Assembly (NCBI RefSeq): GCF_005601135.1
Contig: NZ_CP039381.1
Span: 1,175,941 to 1,239,940, forward strand
DNA length: 64,000 bases
Direction of reading: 5' to 3'
From: Ruminococcus bovis
Lineage (GTDB): Bacteria; Bacillota; Clostridia; Oscillospirales; Acutalibacteraceae
How positions within the stretch are numbered: the stretch's first letter is position 1; each line of letters starts with the position of its first letter. The notes below the pieces were generated by a model that saw nothing but the letters and a program-made list of their open reading frames with translations, was not told where the DNA came from and ran no database searches. Positions 1 through 9,106 of the stretch are shown here, one piece after another. Position numbers and translations under genes: made by a program.

Positions 1-1
1 C

Positions 2-712
2 GCTTCGACGCTCAAACAGGAATCAAAATCTAAGGGCAAAGCTCGGCTGACACAGATGATTAAATCAGGCAGCCCTTTGAAAGTTTTTACTTTCAAAAAC
101 AAAGACTTAAAAAAGTTTACCGAACAGGCTAAGCGCTACGGTGTTTTATATACTGTCCTCCGTGATAAGAACAGCAAAGATCCAAACGCTACGGTTGATG
201 TAATCGCCCGTGCGGAGGACGCTTCAAAAATTCAGCGTATCGCAGACAGGTTTGAATTCTCCAAGGTTGACAAGGCTTCCATCGTTAAGGAAGTTGAGAA
301 GTCAAAGGAAAAGGATAAAAAGGAAACTCAGATTGAGGAACCCGTTAAATCCAAAGGAGAGATTATCGTCGAGGAAGCTATGGCGGAGCCTTCCGAAAAA
401 AAGGAAAATGCCCACGAAAACCCCATTGCTGCCAAGACCGACAAAAGCCCTCAGTCAAGGCAAAACTCAGGCAAACAAGATACGAACACTGATAAGGGTA
501 CTTCCAAATCCGACGGCAAAAAGCCTTCCGTAAAGGAAAAGCTGGAACGCTATAAGGCTGAACACGCCGCAGGACAGAAGAAAGAAGCAGAGCGTTATCA
601 GCCTAAACACATTCAGGAGAAGAAGAAAACTCCTTCAAAAAACAGACAGACCAAACACAAGCAGCCTAAGAAGAAACAGAAGGCTAAGCACTATAAATCG
701 AAAGAGAGGTAA
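2..712 (+). CDS. PcfB-like (DUF3801) conjugation accessory protein, 5' truncated by window edge
   Basis: The reading frame is open from base 2, and the residues before the first ATG (position 56) continue a PcfB-type N-terminus, so the true start lies outside the window. The recognisable domain runs through LKVFTFKNKDLKKF, AKRYGVLYTVL and the AEDASKIQRI segment. The last two thirds are a Lys/Glu-rich, probably disordered tail. PcfB proteins are thought to work with the relaxase and VirD4 coupling protein at the relaxosome. It is the first gene seen of the + strand transfer operon, 5 bp before the ArdC-like gene. Family assignment is from remembered motifs. Confidence 0.75.
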   Translation, partial: ASTLKQESKSKGKARLTQMIKSGSPLKVFTFKNKDLKKFTEQAKRYGVLYTVLRDKNSKDPNATVDVIARAEDASKIQRIADRFEFSKVDKASIVKEVEKSKEKDKKETQIEEPVKSKGEIIVEEAMAEPSEKKENAHENPIAAKTDKSPQSRQNSGKQDTNTDKGTSKSDGKKPSVKEKLERYKAEHAAGQKKEAERYQPKHIQEKKKTPSKNRQTKHKQPKKKQKAKHYKSKER

Positions 713-717
713 TATCT

Positions 718-1602
718 ATGACCAACGATTTTAAGGCGAGAAAAAACGGCTATCGTCAGCCGCAGCGTTCTCCCGAAGAATATAAGCAGTTTAAGAAAGA
801 GGAAAAGGAAGCCGTCTATCAGCTTGTAGACAGCGCCGTTGCCAATGTTGTATCCTCGCCCACCGAGTTTCAGAAGTTTCTCGACACGCAGGCTCGTATG
901 GACAGGTACTCGGCAGCAAACGCCTTGCTTATCTATAAGCAGTGTCCCGAAGCTACTCAGCTCAAGGACTTTGACGGTTGGCGTGAAGAAAACGTCCGTA
1001 TCAAGAAAGGCGCAAAGAGCATTTCGATTCTTGAGCCTGTTGACTACACCAGATCCGACGGCACACAGGGCATTTCCTATAACGTCAAAAAGGTTTTCGA
1101 CGTTACACAGACAAACGGCAGACGCAAGCCTGCTCCTACGGTAAACCGTGATCCGAGAAATCTTGTTACCGTTATGATTAACACTTCGCCCGTGAACTGC
1201 GAGAGCGCCGAACAGCTTCCCAATCCCGACGCTGTTGCGTACTACGATAACAGTAAGGATACCCTTTTCATCAAGAAGGGCGTCGGCGACAGCGTAGCAC
1301 TCTTTCAGGGCGTTGCCCTGGAACTCGGCTACGCTGAGCTGTCAAGCAGAAGCGAGAGCTTCAGCCGCAAGGATATGAGCTTTCAGGCGGTATGCGTCGG
1401 CTATATGCTCTGTAAAAAGTACGGCGTTGACACCAAGAGCTTTGCCGTAGACCGTGTTCCCGCTGAGTGGAAGGATAAGGAGCCGAAAGATGTTCGTGCG
1501 GAGCTTTCCAAAGTCAGAACGGCTATGAGCGATATTCACTCCCGTATCTCCGACGAGCTTTATCGCCAGCAGCAGGAGCGCACGGCTGACCGTGCAAGAT
1601 AA
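718..1602 (+). CDS. ArdC-like antirestriction / ssDNA-binding domain protein with degenerate peptidase half
   Basis: A 294-aa protein. Residues about 35-140 look like the ArdC/LtrC N-terminal domain, including the segment FLDTQARMDRYSAANALLIY and the GWREENVRIKKGAKSISILEP stretch. ArdC proteins bind single-stranded DNA and can protect incoming plasmid DNA from restriction. The C-terminal half sits where relatives carry an HExxH zinc peptidase, but here the line reads LFQGVALELGYAEL, without the two histidines, so peptidase activity is doubtful. It lies between the PcfB-like gene and a small gene just before virD4, which fits a role protecting transferred DNA. Confidence 0.7.
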   Translation: MTNDFKARKNGYRQPQRSPEEYKQFKKEEKEAVYQLVDSAVANVVSSPTEFQKFLDTQARMDRYSAANALLIYKQCPEATQLKDFDGWREENVRIKKGAKSISILEPVDYTRSDGTQGISYNVKKVFDVTQTNGRRKPAPTVNRDPRNLVTVMINTSPVNCESAEQLPNPDAVAYYDNSKDTLFIKKGVGDSVALFQGVALELGYAELSSRSESFSRKDMSFQAVCVGYMLCKKYGVDTKSFAVDRVPAEWKDKEPKDVRAELSKVRTAMSDIHSRISDELYRQQQERTADRAR

Positions 1603-1619
1603 GGACGGAGGTGTTTGTT

Positions 1620-1817
1620 ATGAAAGAGCCTATGTATCATATCGCACTCGATGATAACGAACAGAGCGCCGTTATTCAGTCCCTCAACGATTCCCGAAAC
1701 GCTCGTATTGCCGAGGGCAAGCCTACGGATATTTACGACGACCTTATCCTCAAAATCGGTAACGCCCCTTATCGTAAGGTTAAGGTGATTGAGAGGGACA
1801 GGGATAATGCAAGATAG
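1620..1817 (+). CDS. small conserved element protein, unknown function
   Basis: A 65-aa protein beginning MKEPMYHIALDD. I prefer the ATG at 1620, which has a GGAGGTG ribosome site about 7 bases upstream; the in-frame GTG at 1611 overlaps that site. Small, charged, with no membrane segment or metal motif. It overlaps the start of virD4 by 11 bp, which suggests translational coupling in the transfer operon. I do not recognise a functional family. Confidence 0.6.
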   Translation: MKEPMYHIALDDNEQSAVIQSLNDSRNARIAEGKPTDIYDDLILKIGNAPYRKVKVIERDRDNAR

Positions 1818-3630
1818 CGACAGAAAGTCAGCTATCATTCTTTCCGCAATCGGTATCGTTCCCGTAGTGTGGTTATCGCTACTGATTGCCCCGTTTGTAA
1901 AAGGCGGCTTAACGGAAATTGTGACGGGACTGATGAAGTCCTTTGAACACCCATTCCAAATACAGCTTTGTGAGGACAGCTTAAAAACTGTCCTCTTTTT
2001 GCTTGCCGCCTACGCAATGGGCATAGGTATTTACTTTTCCACACGCAGAAACTACCGACGCAGAGAAGAACACGGCTCCGCTAAGTGGGGCAACGCAAAA
2101 GCCGTTGATAGAAAATACCGTCAATCTCCGCCGTCTGATAATAAGCTGATGACGCAGAATGTCCGTATCGGTATCAACGCACAGAAGCACAGGCGCAACC
2201 TCAACACGTTGGTCTGCGGTGGATCGGGCGCTGGTAAAACCCGATTCTACTGTAAGCCAAACCTTATGCAATGCAATACGTCGTTTGTCATTCTCGATCC
2301 TAAAGGTGAGATACTCCGTGACACAGGCGGATTGCTTGAAGCAAAGGGGTATGAGGTGCGTGTGCTCGACCTGATCTCAATGGAAAAGAGCCATTGCTAC
2401 AATCCGTTTGTCTATCTCCGTGATGACAACGATATTCAGCGATTGGTAACTAACCTTTTCAAATCCACCACACCCAAAGGCTCGCAGTCCAATGATCCCT
2501 TTTGGGACACGGCTGCTTCAATGCTCCTCCTTGCGTTAGTATTCTATTTACACTATGAAGCGCCGGAGGAAGAACAGAACTTCGCTATGGTTATGGAAAT
2601 GCTAAGAGCCGCAGAAATTGAGGACGAGGAAAGCAACGTCCCCTCGCCCCTCGATAATCTATTCAATGATTTGGAATTTGAGAATCCCGACCATATCGCA
2701 CTCAAATACTATCATTCCTATCACTCAGGCTCAGCTAAAACATTAAAGTCAATACAGATTACACTTGCCGCAAGACTTGAAAAGTTTAACCTTGAAAGCC
2801 TTGCGGCTTTGACTTCTACGGACGAGCTGGACTTACCCTCTATGGGTGAGAAGAAGGTCGCCCTGTTTGCGCTGATACCCGATAACGATTCATCATTCAA
2901 TTTCTTGGTATCTATCCTATACACACAGCTATTCCAACAGCTTTTTTATTCTGCCGACCACATACACGGCGGAGCGCTCCCCGTTCCCGTCCATTTCCTG
3001 ATGGACGAGTTTGCGAATGTTTCGCTTCCCGATGATTTCGATAAGATACTCTCGGTTATGCGCTCCCGTGCCGTTTCGGTCAGCATTATATTACAGAACT
3101 TGGCACAGCTCAAGGCGCTGTTTGAAAAGCAATGGGAAAGTATCATCGGTAACTGCGACGAGTTTCTTTATCTCGGCGGCAACGAACAGAGTACGCACAA
3201 GTACGTTTCCGAGCTGCTTGGCAAGGAAACGATTGATACCAATACCTACGGCAAAAGCACAGGTCATAGCGGCAGCTATTCTACCAACTATCAGATAAGC
3301 GGCAGAGAGCTGATGACACCTGATGAGGTCAGGTTACTTGATAACCAATACGCAATCCTCTTTATACGAGGTGAGCGTCCGATAAAGGACTTCAAGTTTG
3401 ACATCTTGAAGCACCCTAATGTCAGCTTGACGGCTGACGGTAAAGCCGATGTTTATAGACACGGCGAAGTCAAAGATGATATTGCCACTATTACTGTTGG
3501 CATAGTTGTCGATGAAAAGCAGATTGAAGATATACCCATATCTGATACGAGCTTTGAGTTATTGTCCGAGGAGGACTTGCAAATTCAATTTAATCTTATA
3601 CAGGAGGATAAAAATAATGAGATTATTTAA
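1807..3630 (+). CDS. virD4: VirD4/TraG-type coupling ATPase
   Basis: About 607 aa. Two N-terminal membrane segments (about residues 10-32 and 57-76) precede the cytosolic ATPase. Walker A is GGSGAGKT near residue 137, followed by VILDPKGEIL, and the Walker B region is FLMDEFANV near residue 395. This is the type IV coupling protein that brings the relaxase-DNA complex to the secretion channel. The longest frame starts at a TTG (1789), but the ATG at 1807 is the likelier start. It overlaps the preceding small gene and runs to 13 bp over the ATG of the Maff2-like gene. Confidence 0.93.
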   Translation: MQDSDRKSAIILSAIGIVPVVWLSLLIAPFVKGGLTEIVTGLMKSFEHPFQIQLCEDSLKTVLFLLAAYAMGIGIYFSTRRNYRRREEHGSAKWGNAKAVDRKYRQSPPSDNKLMTQNVRIGINAQKHRRNLNTLVCGGSGAGKTRFYCKPNLMQCNTSFVILDPKGEILRDTGGLLEAKGYEVRVLDLISMEKSHCYNPFVYLRDDNDIQRLVTNLFKSTTPKGSQSNDPFWDTAASMLLLALVFYLHYEAPEEEQNFAMVMEMLRAAEIEDEESNVPSPLDNLFNDLEFENPDHIALKYYHSYHSGSAKTLKSIQITLAARLEKFNLESLAALTSTDELDLPSMGEKKVALFALIPDNDSSFNFLVSILYTQLFQQLFYSADHIHGGALPVPVHFLMDEFANVSLPDDFDKILSVMRSRAVSVSIILQNLAQLKALFEKQWESIIGNCDEFLYLGGNEQSTHKYVSELLGKETIDTNTYGKSTGHSGSYSTNYQISGRELMTPDEVRLLDNQYAILFIRGERPIKDFKFDILKHPNVSLTADGKADVYRHGEVKDDIATITVGIVVDEKQIEDIPISDTSFELLSEEDLQIQFNLIQEDKNNEII

Positions 3631-3979
3631 CAACCATTCAAATACAAACAGACTGCCGATGAAGGGTAAGGTCAAGAGAGGTTTTCGTACCTACTGCGCT
3701 GTCGTTATTGCGGTAATGCTCATTGTGAGCTGTTTCACCGTAACGACTTTTGCTGCTGACGGCAATGGCGCTTTAACCGCAGTCAATAATCTTTCCACCT
3801 TCATCTTCGGTTTAATCCGTGCGATTGGTCTTATTCTGACAGGCTTCGGCGTTGTGCAGATTGGTCTTTCGCTCAAATCACACGATCCGTCACAGAGAGC
3901 TAACGGCTTTCTTACCCTTGCGGGCGGTGTCATCATCACCTTTGCAAAGGAAATCCTCAACCTCATTATCGGCTCTTAA
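3617..3979 (+). CDS. Maff2-family / VirB2-like small membrane protein
   Basis: A 120-aa protein. The start at 3617 is preceded by AGGAGG 9 bases away; the longer frame from 3506 overlaps virD4 and has no such site. A Lys/Arg-rich N-terminus and hydrophobic segment ending FAADG look like a signal peptide, followed by two membrane helices (FIFGLIRAIGLILTGFGVVQ and GFLTLAGGVIITFAKEIL). This arrangement is typical of the Maff2 mobile-element family, proposed equivalents of the VirB2 pilin. It overlaps the end of virD4. Confidence 0.85.
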   Translation: MRLFNNHSNTNRLPMKGKVKRGFRTYCAVVIAVMLIVSCFTVTTFAADGNGALTAVNNLSTFIFGLIRAIGLILTGFGVVQIGLSLKSHDPSQRANGFLTLAGGVIITFAKEILNLIIGS

Positions 3980-3988
3980 ACAGAACGA

Positions 3989-4017
3989 GGGGTATGGCTG
4001 CTTCACGGCCATACCCC
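3989..4017 (+). other. intercistronic hairpin
   Basis: A perfect 10-bp stem (GGGGTATGGC with GCCATACCCC) around a 9-base loop between the Maff2-like gene and the trbL-like gene. There is no U-run after it, so it looks like an mRNA-stabilising or processing element rather than a terminator. It could raise the level of the upstream pilin-like message relative to the downstream channel gene. Confidence 0.55.
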
Positions 4018-4040
4018 GAATAAATTAAGGAGGTGCTTAA

Positions 4041-4877
4041 ATGTCCGATAATTGGGTTGTAGGTAATCTACAAAACGCACTCGACACTTGGAATGCCAAA
4101 GTTACCGAGTTGTGGAATCTGATCCTTACCTCCCCGCAAAACTTTAAGGGCGGCGGTATCTGGACGGCAATCACCAATGTCAACACCGCAATGCAGGCTC
4201 TCGGCACGGGCTTATTAGTCCTGTTCTTTGTGATAGGCGTAGTTAAAACGTGCGGCAGCTTTACGGACTTGAAAAAGCCTGAACACGCTGTAAAGCTCTT
4301 TGTCAGATTCATCTTGGCAAAGGCAGTTATCACGCAAGGAATGGAGCTAATGACAACTCTGTTTGGCGTGGTGCAAAGCGGTATCGCTTCAATTATGACA
4401 GCCGCAGGCGTTTCATCAGCAACGGACACCGTATTGCCGGACAACTTGGTATCCGCTATCGAAAACTGCGGATTTTGGGAGAGTATTCCCTTGTGGGCGG
4501 TCACGCTTATCGGCGGACTGTTCATCACCATAATGTCCTTCATTATGATTATGAGCGTGTACGGCAGATTCTTCAAGCTCTATATGTACACGGCTATCGC
4601 TCCTATTCCGCTTTCTACCTTTGCGGGTGAGCCTACGCAGAACGTCGGCAAGAGCTTTCTTAAAAGCTATTGCGCCGTCTGTTTGGAAGGTGCGGTTATC
4701 GTATTAGCCTGCATTATTTTCTCACTGTTTGTATCTTCGCCGCCTGTTGTGGCTGCGGACGCACCGCCTGTCACGATGGTATGGGCGTACATCGGTGAGC
4801 TTGTATTCAATATGCTGGTACTCGTCGGCACGGTTAAGATGTCTGATCGCATTATCCGTGAGATGATGGGACTGTAA
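4041..4877 (+). CDS. VirB6/TrbL-like channel protein
   Basis: A 278-aa polytopic membrane protein with about five to six hydrophobic segments, for example LGTGLLVLFFVIGVVKTC, LIGGLFITIMSFIMIMSVYG and AVIVLACIIFSLFVSS. A good ribosome site (AAGGAGGTG) lies 9 bases before the ATG. Position between the Maff2-like subunit and PrgI/VirB4 matches the TrbL/VirB6 family of inner-membrane channel proteins of Gram-positive conjugative elements. Confidence 0.82.
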   Translation: MSDNWVVGNLQNALDTWNAKVTELWNLILTSPQNFKGGGIWTAITNVNTAMQALGTGLLVLFFVIGVVKTCGSFTDLKKPEHAVKLFVRFILAKAVITQGMELMTTLFGVVQSGIASIMTAAGVSSATDTVLPDNLVSAIENCGFWESIPLWAVTLIGGLFITIMSFIMIMSVYGRFFKLYMYTAIAPIPLSTFAGEPTQNVGKSFLKSYCAVCLEGAVIVLACIIFSLFVSSPPVVAADAPPVTMVWAYIGELVFNMLVLVGTVKMSDRIIREMMGL

Positions 4878-4880
4878 GCT

Positions 4881-5072
4881 ATGAAGAACAACACAAAGAT
4901 ATATAACAAGTTTAAGGGCTATACCCTTGAAGATTGTAATTGCAAATACTGCTTATATTTCGGCGGCAGGCGCAGAGGTAAAGTGAAATGCCTTGCGGGA
5001 GAATGTGTTTGCAAAGAGGAAATTGAAGCTGCCCGCCGGAAAGAAAGGAGATTTACGCTTAATGGAAGTTAA
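4881..5072 (+). CDS. small Cys-rich element protein
   Basis: A 63-aa basic protein with the cysteine pattern CNCKYCLYF followed by CLAGECVC, a likely zinc- or iron-binding knuckle. It starts 4 bp after the trbL-like stop and its end overlaps the PrgI start by 11 bp, so it is embedded in the transfer operon. Its role is unknown. Confidence 0.6.
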   Translation: MKNNTKIYNKFKGYTLEDCNCKYCLYFGGRRRGKVKCLAGECVCKEEIEAARRKERRFTLNGS

Positions 5073-5427
5073 GATTAACAGAGAAATCCGTAACTATACA
5101 GAAGCAGTATTCTTTGGTCTGTCACTTAGACAGATCATTTTTTCTGTCTGTGCGCTTGCGGTTTCGGTTGGCGTGTTCTTCCTGTTGAAGCCTACGCTTG
5201 GTACGGAAACCACATCTTGGATTTGCATTATCGCAGCAGCTCCGTTTGCGGCGCTGGGCTTTGTCAAATACAACGGAATGACCGCCGAAAAATTCATTGT
5301 CGCTTGGGTGAAATCCGAATTTCTCACCCCTAAAAAGCTGACATTCAAATCAACGAATACCTACTACGAGCTGATGAAGCCCGTAATTGAGAAAAAGCAA
5401 AAGGAGGCTATGAAAGCCAATGATTAA
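5062..5427 (+). CDS. PrgI-family membrane protein
   Basis: A 121-aa protein starting MEVKINREIRNYTE at 5062, with AAAGGAG about 11 bases upstream; the longer frame from 4993 lies inside the Cys-rich gene. Two membrane helices (IIFSVCALAVSVGVFFLL and WICIIAAAPFAALGFV) are followed by a cytosolic tail that matches the PrgI family. PrgI always precedes VirB4 in these operons and is thought to form part of the inner-membrane channel. It overlaps virB4 by 8 bp. Confidence 0.85.
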   Translation: MEVKINREIRNYTEAVFFGLSLRQIIFSVCALAVSVGVFFLLKPTLGTETTSWICIIAAAPFAALGFVKYNGMTAEKFIVAWVKSEFLTPKKLTFKSTNTYYELMKPVIEKKQKEAMKAND

Positions 5428-7750
5428 AACTTTAAGAGCTATCAGTAAGCAGGACAAGGAAAGATTCGTCGTCCCGAAGGGCGTTCAGGACGTAATTCCT
5501 GTTACTGCTATTTATAGCGACGGCATTTTCCGTATCGGCAAGGATAAGTTTACAAAGACTTTCAAATTCACTGATATTAACTATGCTGTCGCTTCCCGTG
5601 AGGACAAGGAAGAAATGTTCCTTGAATACTCAGAGTTGCTCAACAGCTTTGACAGCGGGGCAACCACAAAAATCACGATTAACAACCGCAGACTTAACCG
5701 CCTTGACTTTGAGAAGTCAATCCTGATTCCCCTCAAGGGCGACTATCTTGACGAGTACCGCAAGGAGTACAACCAAATGCTCCTCGAAAAAGCGACAGGC
5801 GCAAATTCGATGGTGCAGGACAAATACATCACGGTATCCGTCTGCAAGAAGAATATCGAGGACGCCCGCACTTATTTCAGCCGTGTCGGTAATGATATGA
5901 TTGCCCATTTGAGTAAGCTCGGCAGCAGGTGTACAGAGCTTGACGTTGAAGAACGTCTGCGTATCTTCCACGACTTCTACCGTGTCGGCGAAGAAAGCAG
6001 CTATCACTTTGACATCAAGGAAAACCGTCAGAAAGGTCACAGCTTTAAGGACTATATCTGTCCCGATTCTATGGAGTTTGAAAAGGACTATTTCAAGATT
6101 GGCGACAGATACGGCAGAGTGCTTTTTATGCGTGAGTATGCGTCCTATATCAAGGACAGTATGATTTCCGAGATTACCGAGCTTAACCGCAATCTGATGT
6201 TGTCTATCGACGTTATCCCTGTTCCAACTGATGAAGCCGTGAGAGAAGCGGAAAGCCGTTTGCTCGGCGTTGAAACCAACATTACGAATTGGCAGCGCAG
6301 ACAGAACGCTAACAACAACTTCTCCGCAACCGTCCCCTATGATATGGAACAGCAGAAAAAGGAAATGAAAGAGTTTCTCGACGACCTGACTACCCGTGAC
6401 CAGCGTATGATGTTCGCCGTACTGACAATGGTACACACGGCTGATACAAAGGAACAGCTCGACAACGATACCGAAGCTATCCTGACTACGGCGAGAAAAC
6501 ACCTCTGTCAGTTTGCTACCCTCAAATTCCAGCAGATGGACGGACTGAATACCGCTATGCCTTTCGGAGTACGCAAGATTGACAGCTTCCGTACATTGAC
6601 TACAGAATCCCTCTCCGTCCTTATGCCATTCCGTGTGCAGGACGTATTCCACGAGAACGGAATCTACTACGGTCAGAACGTCATTTCAAAGAATATGATT
6701 ATCGCTGACCGCAGGCAGCTCCTTAATGGTAACGCCTTCGTCCTCGGTGTATCCGGCGGTGGTAAATCGTTCTTCGCAAAGGGCGATATTGTTAATATCA
6801 TTCTCGCAACGGGCGCAGATGTTATTATCGTAGATCCTGAGCGTGAGTACGGAGCACTTGTCAATGCTCTCGGCGGCGAGGTCATCAATATCTCAGCTAC
6901 CTCTAAAAACCATATCAACGCTATGGATATGTCCGAGGAGTACGGCGACGGCGCTAACCCCGTTATCCTCAAATCCGAGTTTATTATGTCCCTCTGCGAA
7001 CAGTTTGTACCCCTCGGCGCAAAGGAGAAGTCCATTATTGACCGTTGTACCGCAAATGTATATCGTGGCTATCAGCAGAGAAACTACACAGGCAAAGTGC
7101 CGACCTTAAAGGACTTCCGTGAAGAACTGCTTAGACAGGAGGAACCGGAAGCACAGAGTATCGCCCTTGCGATTGAGCTGTTTACAGACGGCTCGCTCAA
7201 CACATTTGCAAAGCAGACAAACGTGGATACTGACAACCGCCTTATCTGCTACGATATTCTTGACCTCGGCAAGCAGCTTATGTCAATCGGTATGCTTGTC
7301 GTAATGGACAGTATTCTCAACCGTATCACGCAAAACAGAGCGAAGGGTAAGGCAACATTCATCTTTATTGATGAAATCTACCTCCTGTTCCAGCACGAGT
7401 ATTCCGCAAACTTCCTGTTTACCCTTTGGAAACGCGTCAGAAAGTACGGCGCATTTGCGACAGGTATCACACAGAATGTCGATGACCTTCTCCAGAGCCA
7501 CACAGCCCGTACAATGCTCGCAAACTCTGAATTTATCGTAATGCTCAATCAGGCTTCCACCGACAGAGAGGAGCTTGCACGTCTGCTTAATATTTCCGAT
7601 TTACAGCTTTCGTATATCACCAATGTTGACGCAGGACACGGCTTGATTAAGGTCGGCAGCTCCCTTGTACCGTTCGCAAATAAATTCCCCAAGAACACCA
7701 AGCTCTACAAGCTGATGACCACCAAGCCGGGCGAAGGCACGGCAGCATAA
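5420..7750 (+). CDS. virB4: VirB4/TraE-type conjugation ATPase
   Basis: A 776-aa cytosolic ATPase. Walker A is GVSGGGKS near residue 443, followed by IIVDPEREYGAL, and Walker B is FIFIDEIYLLF near residue 648, with the downstream GITQNVDDLL segment typical of the family. The N-terminal 400 residues are the CD1110-type VirB4 partner-binding half. It powers assembly and substrate movement of the type IV channel. It is translationally coupled to prgI and followed 16 bp later by the sortase gene. Confidence 0.95.
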   Translation: MIKTLRAISKQDKERFVVPKGVQDVIPVTAIYSDGIFRIGKDKFTKTFKFTDINYAVASREDKEEMFLEYSELLNSFDSGATTKITINNRRLNRLDFEKSILIPLKGDYLDEYRKEYNQMLLEKATGANSMVQDKYITVSVCKKNIEDARTYFSRVGNDMIAHLSKLGSRCTELDVEERLRIFHDFYRVGEESSYHFDIKENRQKGHSFKDYICPDSMEFEKDYFKIGDRYGRVLFMREYASYIKDSMISEITELNRNLMLSIDVIPVPTDEAVREAESRLLGVETNITNWQRRQNANNNFSATVPYDMEQQKKEMKEFLDDLTTRDQRMMFAVLTMVHTADTKEQLDNDTEAILTTARKHLCQFATLKFQQMDGLNTAMPFGVRKIDSFRTLTTESLSVLMPFRVQDVFHENGIYYGQNVISKNMIIADRRQLLNGNAFVLGVSGGGKSFFAKGDIVNIILATGADVIIVDPEREYGALVNALGGEVINISATSKNHINAMDMSEEYGDGANPVILKSEFIMSLCEQFVPLGAKEKSIIDRCTANVYRGYQQRNYTGKVPTLKDFREELLRQEEPEAQSIALAIELFTDGSLNTFAKQTNVDTDNRLICYDILDLGKQLMSIGMLVVMDSILNRITQNRAKGKATFIFIDEIYLLFQHEYSANFLFTLWKRVRKYGAFATGITQNVDDLLQSHTARTMLANSEFIVMLNQASTDREELARLLNISDLQLSYITNVDAGHGLIKVGSSLVPFANKFPKNTKLYKLMTTKPGEGTAA

Positions 7751-7766
7751 AGAAAGGACGACCATT

Positions 7767-8600
7767 ATGAAAAAGAAAATCCTTATTATCGGTCTTGCGG
7801 TGCTGATTGCCGTCTGCGGCGTTAGCACCTTTTTCCACATCAAGAACAAGGTGGAATCCGACAACAACAAGAAGATGTATGAATCCGTAGCTGAAGAAGT
7901 TTCGGCTACGGAGGAAAGCACAACGCCTACACCGACCAAAGCACCCGTCAATCCTTATACGGATAACACAACGGTTAGCGGCGGTAGTGGAAACGGCGGC
8001 GCAAGCGGCGGAAGCTCTGAGAGCTATACTACCAATATGAATCCCAGCGCTAACCCTGATATGGTAGGTTGGATTAAGATTAACGATACTGTCATTAACT
8101 ATCCCGTAATGCAGACAAAGAAGATCCCAGACTACTATCTCAATCACGATTTCTACAAGAATGAATCCGTGTACGGCTGTCCGTATGTTCAGGCGAATTG
8201 TGATGTTGACGCTCCCTCAGACAATGTAATCATTTACGCTCACCATATGAACGACGGCTCTATGTTTGCAGGACTTGAGAATTATCGCAGCAAAGATTAT
8301 TGGTCGTCCCATAAGACAATCAGCTTCGATACGCTGAACAAGAAAGCGAACTATGATATTCTCGCCGTGTTCGCCGTCCCCGTTGATGAGAGCAATAAGA
8401 ACACATTTAAGTTTTATGAATTTGTCAACGCTTATGATTCCGAGCATTACAGCAGCTTTATCAGCAAATGCAAGGCGTTGTCGTTCTATGAAACAGGGGT
8501 ATCGGCAAAGCAAGGCGATAAGCTCCTGACACTTGCTACCTGTGAATACACGAACAACAACGGCAGACTTGTTGTCGTAGCAAAGCGTACAACCAGATAA
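7767..8600 (+). CDS. srtB: class B sortase
   Basis: A 277-aa protein with one N-terminal membrane anchor (residues 4-24), a low-complexity Thr/Gly/Ser linker, then the sortase B domain from about residue 90. The catalytic histidine is in YAHHM near residue 158, the cysteine in TLATCEYT near residue 259, and the arginine in the final GRLVVVAKR. Sortases of this type occur inside Tn1549-like transfer operons, where they probably anchor an element-encoded surface protein to peptidoglycan. No clear sortase substrate is seen in the window. Confidence 0.92.
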   Translation: MKKKILIIGLAVLIAVCGVSTFFHIKNKVESDNNKKMYESVAEEVSATEESTTPTPTKAPVNPYTDNTTVSGGSGNGGASGGSSESYTTNMNPSANPDMVGWIKINDTVINYPVMQTKKIPDYYLNHDFYKNESVYGCPYVQANCDVDAPSDNVIIYAHHMNDGSMFAGLENYRSKDYWSSHKTISFDTLNKKANYDILAVFAVPVDESNKNTFKFYEFVNAYDSEHYSSFISKCKALSFYETGVSAKQGDKLLTLATCEYTNNNGRLVVVAKRTTR

Positions 8601-8612
8601 GGCGGTGAAATT

Positions 8613-8981
8613 ATGCTGCCACGAATGAACATACAGCAACGCCGCCAAGCTAATAAGCTGATAAAGCACTTATGCGCTAACTATCAGGACGGAAACTGCC
8701 TGCTACTTGATGACGACGAGCCGTGTGTTTGCGTTCAGAGTATTTCCTATTCTCTATGCTGCAACTATTTTCGGGCGGCAGTTTTACCGACAGAGCCATT
8801 ACTTGAAGCGGGAATTTTAAGTCCTGTCAATATCAAGTATTGTCAGGATTGCAAAAAACCGTTTGTGCCTAAGAGCAAGAGAAACAATCAGAAATATTGT
8901 GTTGATTGCGCTAAACGTAGGCACAGAATGATTAACGCTGAAAGTATGGCAAAAAGGCGTTTGAAAAGTGTACAAAGTTAG
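8613..8981 (+). CDS. Cys-rich VLP domain protein
   Basis: A 122-aa protein with two cysteine regions. The first (CANY, GNCLLLDDDEPCVC, SLCCNYFRAAVLP) matches the Cys_rich_VLP domain; the second (CQDCKKPF ... YCVDCAKRRHR) resembles a zinc ribbon. Found next to sortase and hydrolase genes in this element family; function unknown. It starts 12 bp after the sortase stop. Confidence 0.8.
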   Translation: MLPRMNIQQRRQANKLIKHLCANYQDGNCLLLDDDEPCVCVQSISYSLCCNYFRAAVLPTEPLLEAGILSPVNIKYCQDCKKPFVPKSKRNNQKYCVDCAKRRHRMINAESMAKRRLKSVQS

Positions 8982-8982
8982 C

Positions 8983-9056
8983 TTGAAAAAGTCAGTATTT
9001 ATGCGGCTTTTCAAGTGCAGTAATTGAGGGGTGAAGGTAGTTTTACCTTTACCCCT
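8983..9056 (+). terminator. two consecutive hairpins between Cys-rich VLP gene and hydrolase gene
   Basis: CTTGAAAA near 8983 can pair with TTTTCAAG ending near 9015. It is followed by a 13-bp stem (9027-9039 with 9044-9056, loop GTTT), AGGGGTGAAGGTA pairing with TACCTTTACCCCT. The second is followed by GATTTTCC, a weak U-tract. This may attenuate transcription into the large hydrolase gene. Confidence 0.5.
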
Positions 9057-9106
9057 GATTTTCCTATATTTGCCCTTTACGGGCGTTTACGAAGGGAGGT
9101 TAAAAG

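Noticed and set aside
4037..4576. A 179-codon minus-strand frame across the trbL-like gene
   Set aside because: Antisense shadow of a well-placed membrane protein gene.
5717..6652. A 311-codon open frame on the minus strand inside virB4
   Set aside because: It is an antisense shadow of a clearly coding virB4 with Walker motifs; no ribosome site and no recognisable protein.
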